From Sialis fuliginosa (taxonomy: Eukaryota > Arthropoda > Insecta > Megaloptera > Sialidae), in NCBI GenBank assembly GCA_961205875.1, contig OY540810.1:3286001-3350000 (forward strand): 64,000 nt of DNA. Direction: 5' to 3'. Below the pieces are notes generated by a model that saw nothing but the letters and a program-made list of their open reading frames with translations, was not told where the DNA came from and searched no databases. Shown in pieces: positions 1-11,887 of this stretch (positions within the stretch are counted from its first letter, which is position 1; every line of letters begins with the position of its first letter). A program made the position numbers and the translations under genes.

Positions 1-168
1 ACTACAATAATATCCATACACGTACGTAAGTATTTTTTATAATAAAAATATTTTGTAATCAGCAATGATGACTTTTTGAAAATAACAAACTAAAACTCTT
101 TACTATTAAATGCGTATTTAAAATTATGTCTAATCAGTGATTACTGTTTAATTTGTAAATTTAAATTT

Positions 169-712
169 AGTGGCACCAGTCTTGGCAAGGACCCCAGTAA
201 TGGCAAATTTTTAACTAAATGTACTGGATTAGAAATATTTGTTGATATTTGATTACTACCATTTTTGAATATTAATCTATATACATTAAATTAACTATCT
301 TACAGCGTGATTTGATAACAATCGGCCAATAGGTGTCAAAATAGTGGACATTTAAACTAATTATTAGTATAATATTATCATTGCAACTGCTTTACATTGT
401 TTCAAATTTAACGATTCTTTCTTTTATATCTTTTGTGTCGTAGTACTTATCATTTTGTAATCATTAACAAGTGTTCATCACTGCGTGCTCATTACTGGTT
501 TTATCTTTACCTTTACTGGAGAAACAAAATAAAAGGCTATAATTTAAAAAACAAACTATATTTGCGGACTTTGGTAATTAAATTAATTAAATAAAGAGTT
601 AGGTACTTGTTTTATTAGTAACATGAGTTCATGAGAATTACAAAAAACAAACCCATTAATCCAAAAAACCGAATAATTGCTCTTATAGCGGCCATAACTG
701 GTGCCTTTACCT
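169..712 (+). mobile_element. TA-flanked 550-bp family (AGGTAnTGGCACCAGT), copy 1
   Basis: Runs from AGTGGCACCAGTCTTGGC to GGTGCCTTTACCT, followed by TA. The extreme left AAGGT is lost. Internal blocks CCAGTAATGG, CATTACTGG and CCATTACTGG repeat the CATTACTGG motif. Non-coding. Confidence 0.88.
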
Positions 713-1639
713 TATATATAGATACTACATAGTGAACCTGTATTTCACCCTCTGTCATGTATGGAGGGTTGTCTTAATTTAAAAATCAGACCATAAATAT
801 ACATTTTCGTAAATACCTCGACTCCAGCGCCAATACCTGGTCCAAAAAAAGATAACCTATCGGTGCATCAAACGAACATATTATGGTGTGGATATGGCTT
901 CGATACGTCCAGTGGTTTAGGCCTGATGAGATCACATACATACCAACGTTTTTACGTATATTAAGATTGAAAAATTTCCTCATTAACTGTAATTTAAAGT
1001 CACATACTTTCGTTCAATATTAAAATAAAATAAATTAGTTACGGTATAACTTACATATATACAAATACAGTAACGTGAACGGTAACACTTTACATTTCTT
1101 CCAATTCAATTATTATCTCGTTCAATACATCTCAATACAGAGAAACTGGATCTTCCCTTCTATTTGATTTCTTGTGTTTGTTTTCCATTCATTTTTATTT
1201 GTACTGCATTAATGTAATATTCAATTCTAAATAATATACCGCTCGTCGGAAGCACGTTCGATATGAAAGTGCGAACAAAAAAATAACAGATGTATTGATC
1301 TTATTAAAACTATATCTACCTATATATAGAAATTTTATCTTATTGTCTGATTTCCTTTTAATATTTTGATTTCCGTGACTGATATATAATAACACTTGAA
1401 CCCTTTCGCTATTATTATTAATATGATTTTCGATGTCAAAAGAAAAAAGAGCGGATGTAGATTGGATATACGATGCATTTTTAATGTACACGCATCATTA
1501 TCACTTATATTATGTTTCTTTCATCACTTATAATGATAAGTTTTCAAATGTTAATGTTTTATTAAATTAGTGGTTCGTGTTATATCATTATGTTAACTAT
1601 TTATCTGTAACATTATGATACCGGATGTAAAGGAACAAA
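713..1639. other. No feature recognised
   Basis: AT-rich, no repeat shared with the rest of the window that I could see. A 98-codon frame on the minus strand (1195-1491) has no recognisable domain. Confidence 0.5.
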
Positions 1640-1892
1640 TACAAGTACAAATTCGACATTGCAAAATCATAAAAAACTGTCAAAATCACAGAACGTATTG
1701 CCAACCTAAGAATAGTAAAAATGACAATTTTTCATGATTTTGCAATGTCGAATTTGTACTTCTTTGATTATGTGTGTTAAAATATCAAAAAATACGAAGA
1801 CAAGAATAAATAAAGGATTTTTTTGTAATTGATATTCTATTATACATTTATAACATTTGATTGACGCTGATTGGTCAAGGAGCTTTTGAGAC
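1640..1892. mobile_element. Pogo-like family fragment
   Basis: Contains the family blocks ACAAATTCGACATTGCAAAA and its inverse, then TATTCTATTATACATTTATA and GACGCTGATTGGTCAAGGAGC. No TA-CAGTCG end on the left. It runs into the next element at TACAGTCGAG. Confidence 0.7.
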
Positions 1893-1894
1893 TA

Positions 1895-2739
1895 CAGTCG
1901 AGATTCATTTATTTTAAACCTTCTGAATCATTTGACACGAGAAATTCGCGTTTATTCTAAGTCGAGAGGGGCTCCCACCAAGTTATGTATAGATCCTTGA
2001 CCAATCAGCGTTGGCGCGGGAATTGACATCACCACGATGATGTGATTCAAATGTTATAAATGTATAATAGAATATCAAATACAAGAAATCCTTTATTTAT
2101 TCTTGTCTTCGTATTTTTTGATATTTTAACAACATATGCAATCAAAGAAGTACAAATTTGACATTGCAAAATCATGAAAAAGCTATCACAGACAATTCGG
2201 GAAGTGTCATTTTTGACAGCTCTCTATGATTTTGCATGTCGAATTTGTATGTATGTACTTCTTTGATTGTATGTGTTGTTAAAAATTGATGTTTTATTAA
2301 GTATACATTTATAACATTTGAATACGTCTTCGTGGTGACTTCAAATCCCGCGCCAACGCTGATTGGTCAAGGAGCTATAGAGACTATGTATGTAAACCTT
2401 GGTATTTAATATTTATCGTTAATAGTTAATCGTGATAGTGAAATAATTTTACTTTACTTTTAATTTCGAATATGAGCAAGGTGGCGAGTGACGACGGTGA
2501 TAAATGTCTCTAATTAATTCTACAAAAATTTCAAAAATATGTTCGTTTACGCCATGACTCGAGAATGGTGGGAGGTGAAGGAGGAGAAAAAAATTAGAAT
2601 AAACGAAACTCGGCATTTAGGATAAACGAGACTTACAATAAACGAGTCCCGGCTGTACATACTTACCTTCGTGGGAGCCCCTCTCGACTTCATCGATTCA
2701 AAACGATTCAGAAGGCTTCGAATAAACGAGACTCGACTG
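1895..2739. mobile_element. Pogo/Tigger-like composite element
   Basis: The outer ends CAGTCGAGATTCATTTATT and, inverted, CAGTCGAGTCTCGTTTATTC are flanked by TA (1893-1894, 2740-2741). A second inner right end GTCCCGGCTG-TA lies at about 2646-2657, so at least two copies are fused. TA targets with CAGTCG ends fit the pogo/Tigger group. Central palindromic blocks; non-coding. Confidence 0.75.
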
Positions 2740-2761
2740 TACTGTAAATAATAGAATGTAC

Positions 2762-3459
2762 CATAGACATAGAGAATGGACCAGGCATCTGACTCGAGAG
2801 CAGAGTCGTGTCAAAAGAAAGAGATAGAAACAGGTTTGGAATATACTTGTCCTTTTTTTAAACAGGAGTGTAACTATTTCATTCTTGGCCCCGAACATTA
2901 AAAATATTCATAGATATATATAAAGAGGTTAAGTTCTTCCTTTTTCGTAGCTTCGTAATGTAACCTAATATCAAAAAAAATATTTAAAATGTTGTTAAGT
3001 AAATCTTGTATGTGCTGTTTGTAAGTGTAATCCACCTCATCATTTTGTAGCAACCACGTGGAATTTGATTTAAAACTATTTTTTGTTAATATATATTTAA
3101 TATTTTTGGTAGCAAAAATGTTATTTTCTCGGAATATCCGTTCATAATTTTGCAAATTTCTATCAGATCAATTGATTTTTTTTTTAATTTCCTCGATGAA
3201 ATATGAACCATTATAGTATGTTTATTGTTTATATTATTTACTTTTCTAATAAAAAACTTATTGCACAAAAATCACAAGATAGATATACAAAAATATATCA
3301 GACAGAAATACTACACTGAACTATAGTAAGCTACCAATCAGATTCTTAGAAAAAGAGGTAGATATATTCCAAACTACACTGCATCTCTCTCTCACTTTTT
3401 GAACAGATGTTACACCATTGAGTTAATACAGAATGCACTGTCCATTCTCTATGTCTATG
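2762..3459. mobile_element. CATAGACATAGAG element, long copy
   Basis: 698 bp with a perfect 18-bp inverted terminal repeat CATAGACATAGAGAATGG, flanked by the perfect 8-bp target duplication GAATGTAC (2754-2761, 3460-3467). Minus-strand frames include a segment ILNIFFDIRLHYEATKKEE that is also present in the shorter copy at 52093, so it may be a transposase C-terminal remnant. The 8-bp duplication fits the hAT or P superfamilies; the ends do not clearly match hAT consensus. Confidence 0.92.
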
Positions 3460-3467
3460 GAATGTAC

Positions 3468-5756
3468 AGTGTCCAGCCACCATCAGAGCTCTCAGGTATA
3501 AATCTTACCCGTGTTAAACATTATCCATATAAATCTTCATTATTCATTATCCGTTATAGAATATTTATATAATGCATAAGTATAAAATGCGCATATATGT
3601 AGCATACTGCACGAAGACAGTACAGTACGTTACGAGATTATGTAACTTTAGAAAGGATGAAATAACGCGCGCTCTGCTTTATAATTAATGGGTACGAACG
3701 GCGGCTATACGTGAAATATTAATGAAGCTCGCACTATCGATTATATGGATTTGTTCATTATTCACATACCGGTATTTTTTGTCAATTATTATTTTAGATT
3801 ATATCGCTACATCAATCATTAGTACACGCCAATTTCAATGTTCGATTGATTTATTTCAATAGTAATTATATGTTTATTTTTATGGATGGGTATTTTTTAA
3901 ACCTGTTCAGTAAAAGTAAGTGGCTTCTGGTAGATAATATTCGATGATTGCGTTGGCCGTATGTTAAATTAATTTGGTTTTTATTTATCTATTTTAATAT
4001 CCACGCTGTATCTGAATTAGAGTTATCAATTTCCAAAACAAAAGGAAAACAAGCTTGGGGTGGAGTGAGACCCTTTAGGTCCACACAATCAACTTCCCAA
4101 CACGGTATGGTTATAAATACTTGAATACTGATTATTTATTGTTTCCGTATAGTTTATGAGAATATTTTTTTTAATATGTATATGAAAATTTTTAATGGAA
4201 TTGGTCAGAAATAAAACTCACCTTTGTATTATGAATATTAGTTTTCTAATATCATAATGTTAATAATATAACACACATTTTTAGAATAACTAATCTGACA
4301 ATTTGAATTAAATTGCATTTGTTTTTATAATAACTAATCTGACAATTTAAATTTAACTGCATTTGTTTCCAAGGCAACATGAATTATAGACTTATTTATT
4401 AGTATTTAAAATTCAAATTTTGAGGGTAGTTTTCGCCTTTCACCACTTCCATGGCTGTTTAGGCACGTATAACAAAAAAAATACTGAAATACATTTTTCA
4501 TTATTTGTTTTGTAGAATATTTATGCTAAGTTTCAAGTAAATCCGACCAAAAAAAAACTTTACACCCCTTTTTACCCTCTTAGCTGATGAGAAAGCAGTA
4601 TTGAAATGGTGGATCCCCAAATATGTGTTATAGCGAGATAATTAACTCTGCTTCTGTTCTAGAGGTTATTCTCAGAGGTATAGGAAATTAAAAAAAATCG
4701 GTTTAGTTATAGAGGTTGAAAATTTTTTTAATGTAGTTTTTAGCAAAAAAATAATGGTTGTTAGGTAACCTCGGCCTTTTTTACACAAATTAAATCGTAT
4801 AACGGCCAATAAAGGTTGGATGGCATGAAAAATAATTAATGCTGTATATACCGGGAGGTCTATTTAAATTGAGAAGCAAATATCTCAAAAACTAAAAATT
4901 TTCAGGGAAAATGTTTGGTACACAAGTTCTACAGATAGGAAGGGAGAAACAAATGGTTGGAGGGCCTGGAGGTAAATTTTTTGGCATTGAGTGAAAGTTA
5001 AAGGTCATTTTGAGGTCAACTTTATTTCTTTTAATAGAAATCTATTTCTTTTTCGTAAAAAACTTCAATTTTAACGTAATTTTTTTTATTATTAAAAATA
5101 AACATAAAAAAAATCCATTAAAAAATCCTTAAAAAATTTCGTTTCTTTAATTTGAATTACTGAAATTAAATCGTAAATATCAGTCGAATCGGAATTCTGG
5201 TACATCATATCTCATCTCATTCAAGATGATGATATAAAAATTCAATTTAATAGTAATTTTTGATAGATAGATTGATTACCATACGGATCTAATTTATCAT
5301 TATTCCAAATTTAGCGGTAGAAGATTAGATTTAGATTGTCAAGATTCGATATTTCGATATCAATAATAAATTAAAACATATAATACTTCAGAGAACGGCC
5401 GATTTATTTATTAGGTAATGAATCGAAATGCAAAAAGAAAAGAAAAAAATTGCAGCATTTTGTACAATGATTCTAAAGTTTTTTATTTAAAATTTGCTTT
5501 AAAAAAAGTCTTATTAAATACCGGAAAAGAATGTGCTCACGAATAAACTAACATAACTTCTTTCACATCGACCACCGCGGCTCATACAAGTCAATTTTAT
5601 TTGCTTTGTAATAATTTCTCGATAAATCAAACTTGTTTCTCTTGTCAGCGGGGTTACACTTATATTCTCTTTAGGCACTAAATAACAATGTACAATACCA
5701 GCATACGATATTGAGTTATGATATGATCAATACTGTATGTGTATTTAAAATATATA
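3468..5756. other. Mostly unrecognised AT-rich sequence
   Basis: Apart from the tandem duplication at 4285-4370, no clear feature. AATACCGGGAGGTCTATTTA near 4850 resembles an element end, but no partner was found. Confidence 0.45.
4285..4370 (+). repeat. Short tandem duplication (about 45 bp x 2)
   Basis: AATAACTAATCTGACAATTT followed by a TTGCATTTGTTT block occurs twice in succession with few changes. Confidence 0.85.
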
Positions 5757-6285
5757 AGGTACTGGCACCAGTTATGGCCGCTATAAGAGCAAGTTTTACT
5801 GTTTTTGTGATTTACGGGCTTCTTTTTTGTAATTCTCATGAACTCGTGTTATTAATAAAACAAGTAACTCTTTATTTAATCAATTTAATTACCAAAGTCC
5901 GCAAATATAGTTTTTTTTTTAATTATAGCTTTTTATTTTGTTTATGTTTTTTCTCCAGTAATGAATAAAGTGAAACCAGTAATAAGAACAAGTGATGGAC
6001 ACTTGCTAATGATTACGAAATGATAAGTACTACGACACAAAAGATATAAAAGAAAGAATCGTCAAGTTTGAAACAATGTAAAGCAGTTTCTATGATAATA
6101 TAATAATTAATAAATAAATTATACTAATAATTAGTTTAAATGTCCACGATTTTGACACCTATTGGTCGATTGTCATCAAATCACGCTGTAAGACAGTTAA
6201 ATGTATATATATGTAGATTAATATTCAGAAATGGTAGTAATCAATTATCAACAAATATTTATAATTCAGTACATTTAATTTAAAA
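5757..6285 (-). mobile_element. TA-flanked 550-bp family, copy 2
   Basis: Inverted copy preceded by TA (5755-5756). It begins AGGTACTGGCACCAGTTATGG and fades near CAGTACATTTAATTT; the last 50 or so bases, including the other terminus, are missing. The open frame at 5711-5968 is repeat sequence. Confidence 0.85.
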
Positions 6286-7447
6286 AATATATACATATAT
6301 ACAGTGAAAAAAAACTACTTAATCGTGTAGCGTAGTGGGTTAATGAAAATTATAGAATTTATTTATATAAATCAAATTTTGAGTTTTTGGCGATTTTTAA
6401 AGGGGCGAATGAATTATCAAAAAAAAAATTATTCAATCCCTGCGAGTGGGGTATCCAATGAAATCTGACAATTCAATGAATTTATTTATATAATATAAAC
6501 GTTTTGCTATTATGAAAATCTTCGTTTTACTAATTTTCAAAAAAATCGTAAAAATATTTTGTTTCCTGCCCATATCCCTAAAAGTAATAGCGAGAAAATT
6601 AAAAACAGGAATATGTATAATGATGTCGAGATCTAAAGTAAATAATTATGATCACTCTTCTTTACGTATTGTTTCGAAAATAATTAAAAATTATATTCTA
6701 CATAATAAATGGAAAATTGTTTTTTTTTTAACTTTACTAAAATTAATTAAGTTAAGGTTTTAAATTTATGCAATGCTAGATATCTATAAAAACCAACCAT
6801 TAACAATTCAGGGGAAAAAATGTAAAGAACGTATCAAATTTATTTAGAAATTAATTCACAAACTAGGGTATTAAATTATTTTTTTGTATTTATATAATTC
6901 AAATAATTTCTTACATAATATACTACTTTCTTTTAATTTTTTGTTTTGTTTAGAATCATGAATTATATGTATATTAAGTGTCTATAAAGTCATACCGACA
7001 TTTAATAAAACAATAATCATTGATTCATAGTTGATTATACATATGTACAGTACCTACACTAGTTTTATGTAGAAATAAATACATGTTAGTATACTATTAG
7101 TTCTGAAGTAGGAAGTTGTACCGATTCTAAAGAACATATTTGAAAAAAGAAATGCCCTAGAAATGTATGTACCTATGTAACAATTGCACCATTGTTAGAT
7201 TGCATGTACTGCTTCAGTTACAGAAGGTCCTTTTGAACAAAGAGAGAATGAGTGAAAACAATGCATTTTTATTATTCCATACATTATTTAAAAAAAAAAT
7301 TATTTGAATAATTCAGTCTATTGTTAATTTTTGTTGGTCTTAAGAATATAATGTAAATGTGTCTTAATTATTATGTTTAATTCTTATTGATATTTAATAA
7401 ACATACATAATTAACGCTTCTGATTTTGAGTATAATAGTAGTATTGT
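6286..7447. other. No feature recognised
   Basis: Low-complexity AT-rich DNA. A frame of 83 codons (6512-6763) is lysine/isoleucine-rich, as expected by chance in such DNA. Confidence 0.5.
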
Positions 7448-7815
7448 AGATAACAGGGGTATTTTAGTGTGTAATTGTAACTTGTTTCTGCAGTTTCAAA
7501 AATACAGTTGTAAAAGCTAATATTTGTAGTTGAAAAATTACAAGTAGAAAGAAAAATATACAAAAAGTGTAAGTGTAGAGCAAAAAAAGGTCAATTTTTA
7601 AGAGAGAAATGTACAAAGTGTACTACTGGAAAAACGGAGAAACTGTAGTTTCTAGTCACTTAAACTAAAATATACACCTTAACCACAATAATCGACACGT
7701 GTTTCGACTTCACAAGAAGTCCTCTTCAGGAGCCTAACAGTTCCAGACTCAAAGTGTACAAAGTGTAGATAAAAAAAGGTATTTGCAGTTGGCAAATTTT
7801 CTTAAAATAACCCCA
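7448..7815 (+). mobile_element. Degenerate copy of the CAGCGGTTCT hAT MITE interior
   Basis: Shares TATTTTAGTGTGTAATTGTAAC, TTTCTGCAG and CAGTTGTAAAAGCTAAT blocks with 38992-39557, but the termini are lost. Interrupted by a 127-bp insertion at 7624-7750. A further scrap lies near 9880-9945 (inverted) and another near 30556-30605. Confidence 0.7.
7624..7750. mobile_element. 127-bp insertion with CACGTGTTTCGACTTCAC motif
   Basis: Flanked by the 9-bp direct repeat AAAGTGTAC (7615-7623, 7751-7759). It contains CACGTGTTTCGACTTCACAA, a motif also found at about 38715. Class unknown; its short size and direct repeat suggest a small non-autonomous element. Confidence 0.65.
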
Positions 7816-7904
7816 GGTAGATAATATAATTGTAAATTGTAAGCTATGAAGATAATAGCTATTTTATAAATCATAAAATAACACAGAGATACAGATTTTC
7901 CAAA

Positions 7905-8340
7905 TATTCATCCCCCAAAAGGGGTAGTTTTTAATGAGGAGTTGGAAAATTGTCTAGATACTCAGTGGATAATTCACAAAATATGTACATTGAATCCCTA
8001 CTTGTTTACACGGGTGCAAAGAGGATAAATAATATTGTGTTCAACCCCCTACCCTAAGGGGGTGGTTTTTGGGGTCTAAAAGGTTAAAGATTTATGTAAT
8101 TACTAATAGAGAAAATGTTTTTCACAATTTCCAAAGTAACGAACATGCGGATTTTTTTAAATATTCATCCCTTCAGAGGGGTGGTTTTCAATAAGGGGTT
8201 GAGGAGGATTTGACAAATTCTCTACATATTCAGTAGACGGCTCACAACATACGCATGCAAGAAAACTATTTTTAATGCCTCAAAAAAGAGAAATGAATTT
8301 ATGAAGTATTCAACCCCCTGAAGGGGGTAATTTTTAGAAT
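7905..8340 (+). repeat. Diverged tandem array with CCCCCTnAAGGGGGTGG cores
   Basis: Four cores, near 7908, 8043, 8160 and 8310, each ATTCAwCCCCCTnAAGGGGG-like with a following GGTTTTTAA. Spacing 120-150 bp. Each core can form a small hairpin. Confidence 0.78.
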
Positions 8341-8345
8341 AGAAA

Positions 8346-9141
8346 AAAGTGAAAAATATTCCCAGGTATATTGGGCTGACAATCATCCGATTTTTTTTTA
8401 TTTTTAAGCCTTTTTTGGAATTTAAGGAATATTCACACCAGATTCGGTTTCAGCGACCCCGAAAATATAAAAAAATGAGAGTCTGGTGTGGCAGTATAAT
8501 TATTAAACATGTTATACTGAACTATTTAAGATAACAATTTTTACGTTTATATAAAAATCTGCAATATCCATTTAGGTATAATTTTTAAATACATATAAAT
8601 AGTTTAATTTCACTTTTATTGTATTAAATTAAATGTAGTTTAAAATTATTGTATTTGTATTTTTGTAGCAATAAATTGAGAAAAAATGTAATTAAAACAT
8701 GATGTGCGAAAATAATACTTTCTTTTTTTTGATTGAAACATTGTTTTTTTTTTTTTGTTTAGTTTAAAATAAATGTATAATTCTTTAGAGAAATCGGTAC
8801 GATTCATGTCTAATATATAAAATCTAAAATATAATACCGGAGTGATGAAAGTAAAAAACTAAAATGATTTAAATTAAAAATGTGTTAAAAATTCATCATC
8901 TTGTAATGTTATAACATTTACACAGTTCTGCCATCTTCAATTAATTTCGTGTGAGTACTTTCAAAAATGGAAAGTGGTGTTTAGGTATAATTTGTGTTTG
9001 GTCTATACTACACGTAATCCATCATCGATAAGATTTGTCAGAGAAGGTCGTTTGGACTGATTTTTACACCCAGTAGTACCAAAATATAATAACAATAATA
9101 TAAATAGATTTATTTCGTATAGTTACTAATACAGTGTGAAG
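8346..9141. other. No gene; one small hairpin
   Basis: CACACCAGA near 8435 pairs with TCTGGTGTG near 8481. Otherwise AT-rich and featureless. Confidence 0.5.
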
Positions 9142-9145
9142 TTAA

Positions 9146-9689
9146 GGATGTATGGCAGGTATCTAATTTCAACGAGAAATAGTTGAAATTTGGAGAATTT
9201 ACTCCTTTATAAATCTTAAGTACCAATACAAAATTTCAAAAGGTTTTACAACATAGTTTGAAAGTTATTATTTTTTTAAATTAACATTGGCTCTTATGGA
9301 AGAATGGTGTATTTACGGTTAAAGTCCAATAAAACACATGGTTCAAGCATCGAGGAAAATATGAAATTTTCACAACACGTCACTTACATATTTAGCAACA
9401 AGTTTCATAAAAAAAATTATACGCATAGAGAACTAAATTGTGAGAAAAAAAAATTATTTTTTTTCGTATTATCAACACAAATATTGATTTTTTGGCTAAA
9501 ATTCTAAAATAACAGTCAATAATGGGAAATAAGGTTTTAAACAAAAGTATTTTTATAGTGTATGTAGTGTATAAACCAATTTGACTTTCTTATAAGCATT
9601 TAAAGTGAATAATTCATAGTTTGATTTTGATCGTTCATTGCATCTAGATTTACAATATTTTTGACTCAGACTGTACGTGCCATACATCC
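9146..9689 (+). mobile_element. TTAA-flanked element (GGATGTATGGCA family), full copy
   Basis: 544 bp flanked by TTAA (9142-9145 and 9690-9693). The left end is GGATGTATGGCA and the right end is the inverse TGCCATACATCC. A truncated second copy is at 30200-30510. Non-coding. Confidence 0.85.
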
Positions 9690-9993
9690 TTAAATTGAAA
9701 AACAGACAAAACGCAATTTATGACATTAAAAATGATATTATTATTATTATAGATAATTATCTTATAATCACAAATCATAGTTGATCATTTTTGTACTTTT
9801 TCAACCAGATGTATCTTTTTGTAGTATATTTATGTTTTATTGGTTATAATGACATTCAACTACACAAATTAACTTTTACTGCAGTTTTCAATTTTTGAAC
9901 TGCAGAAACAAGCTACAACTACGCACTAAAATAACACCATAGACACTCGTCGTACGTGATTTAGAGACCCTTAAAACATGTTATTTCGTTTAA

Positions 9994-10847
9994 CCCTTTG
10001 TTGCATAGTGTTGCTGTACAGCAACACCTTTTTTAATGCAGTTTTTTAATATTATAACATATATTTCATGCACTTATATTGACTAAATTCATTTCATAAG
10101 TATCTTAGGACATCAATTGTTATAAAAGAAAAGTAATATGCGCTTTTTAAAATAATTACTGTATTTTATAATTAAATAAAGAGCAAAAAAGTAGCTATTT
10201 TGCAGATTAAATGTAACTGTGGCAAATCTATTACTGTTAAAAAATCGGTAATCAACTTTATAAAGGTTTTTGGGGTCGCTGATTATAAATCTGAAGTCAA
10301 AAATTCAAAATTCAAAATGGCGGATCCAATATGGCGGTTAAAAAAGATAAAATTTATTAGATTACGCTGAAAACTAATATGCGGGGGTTTTTGGGGTCGC
10401 TGATTACGAATCTGAAGTCAAAATTTCAAAATTCAAAATGGCGGATCTAATATGGCGGACAAAAATGATAAAACTTTTTGTACTTTTTTCCGCCATATTG
10501 GATCCGCCATTTTAACTTTTGAAATTCTGAGCTCAGATTCGCCATCAGCGATCCCAAAAACATCCGAGTGCCCATTTTCACTTTCCTCGAGCAACTTTTT
10601 ATACTTTTGTCCGCCATATTGGATCCGCCATTTTGAATTTTGAAATTCTGTGCTGAGATTCGTCATCAGCGATCTCAAAAACCCCCGAGTGCCCATTTTC
10701 ACTTTCATCGAGCAACTTTTTGTATTTTTATCCGCCATTTTAAATTTTGAAATTCTGTGCTCAGATTCGTCATCAGCGACCCCAAAAACCCCCGAGTGAC
10801 AAATTTCAAGTCCATTGAACCCAAAGAAAAATGTATGCATGAAAGGG
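9994..10847. mobile_element. piggyBac-type non-autonomous element with internal repeat array
   Basis: Flanked by TTAA (9990-9993, 10848-10851), with ends CCCTTTGTTGCAT and, inverted, CCCTTTCATGCAT. TTAA plus CCC...GGG termini are the hallmark of the piggyBac superfamily. A perfect 20-bp palindrome GTGTTGCTGTACAGCAACAC lies just inside the left end (10008-10027). The interior holds five units of about 70 bp (see 10266-10792). Confidence 0.85.
10266..10792. repeat. Array of about 70-bp units with GGCGGATCCAATATGGCGG core
   Basis: Two units on the plus strand (10266-10336, 10387-10459) face three on the minus strand (10489-10559, 10611-10682, 10731-10792). Each runs from TTTTTGGGGTCGCTGATTA through a CAAAATTCAAAATGGCGG segment. 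Spacers also repeat (GAGTGCCCATTTTCACTTTC). A 135-codon open frame on the minus strand (10433-10840) is a by-product of the repeats; its peptide is itself repetitive. Confidence 0.9.
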
Positions 10848-10851
10848 TTAA

Positions 10852-11260
10852 TATCAAGTTAAAATTATTTTATGATTATCATCAAAATAAACATTTTTTG
10901 TATCTTGTACTTTTTTTCTAAAGTTTATGGATTCTAAGTAAAAAATTCTTGAAAATTCAAAATCTCGAATTATTTTGTTAGATACCTTGGAGAGCTTGGG
11001 TTGTTAAAAAAAAAGTTTTCAATGAAAGATTCGTATTTTTTCACGTAAAATAAGATTACTAAATAAAAACTATAGGTTCCTATTTAAAAAAAATGATGTT
11101 GACCTTCAAATATCCTTGAAGGCCACGCAAAATAGCAAATAAATATTACTATTCGATTACCCCCTTACAACCAAATATTTTTTGGTTGAAACATTTATTT
11201 CAAATATGCGATGGTTCTGAGATAATCAACTGTAACACTTTAAATGCCCCACCCTGTATA
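10852..11260 (-). mobile_element. Single arm of the ACAGGGTGGGG foldback family
   Basis: Matches the right arm of 29205-30045 from TTTTTTGTATCTTGT to TTAAATGCCCCACCCTGTAT. It starts immediately after the TTAA of the piggyBac-type element. Confidence 0.85.
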
Positions 11261-11262
11261 CA

Positions 11263-11883
11263 TTTCATGTACGTATGCATAAAAAAATAAAAATATGTAA
11301 GTCGATGACTAGGTACTTTATATTGTTCACCACACTTGATTACCACTGGTACGTGTGATGCTGTGTCTGTGCGTATGTACGTACATGGATTGATATTGTA
11401 ATTAGATCATTTTACATACGTTCACCGTAGTTCTTTTAGCGAGATTCAGAGTGGCCTAGTTGAGAGAATCTGTTGTTGCGATGGCGGTGTCGTTTATTTG
11501 CATATTGCATCTAATAATAGTTGTTATTGATCGTTCTCTCCGCTTCATTCTGTTTTACTTTTCTATTTTGTGTTATAAAAGTGTATCATGTATTCAAATA
11601 AATTAGAAATATTATACCGCTATTGCAGTCGAAGGTTGTTCATTTCAGATATGTCACCGTGACCGGAAACTTGCCCTTTTTCGTAATTCAGTATAAGAAA
11701 CTCGTTTATTAATTAAGAAGAAATATAATTCATTATTTATTGCCAATCTCTACTGCGATTTTATCTTTAATGCCGATTTTAATCATTTTTATGTATTAAT
11801 AAATCTGCTAAATTTATATAATAAAGTAACGTCTTTATTTTATTTTTTTATAATATTTTGTATATTTATGTACTTGACCTAAT
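11263..11883. other. Unique stretch with a less AT-rich core
   Basis: 11330-11560 has mixed base composition (for example GTTGCGATGGCGGTGTCG) and no matching repeat in the window. Candidate unique host DNA, function unknown. Confidence 0.45.
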
Positions 11884-11887
11884 TTAA

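Noticed and set aside
1195-1491. 98-codon minus-strand frame
   Set aside because: AT-rich composition, no domain, no splice or promoter context; frames this long can occur by chance.
10433-10840. 135-codon minus-strand open frame
   Set aside because: It is the translation of the inverted 70-bp repeat units; the peptide repeats with the DNA and has no domain.
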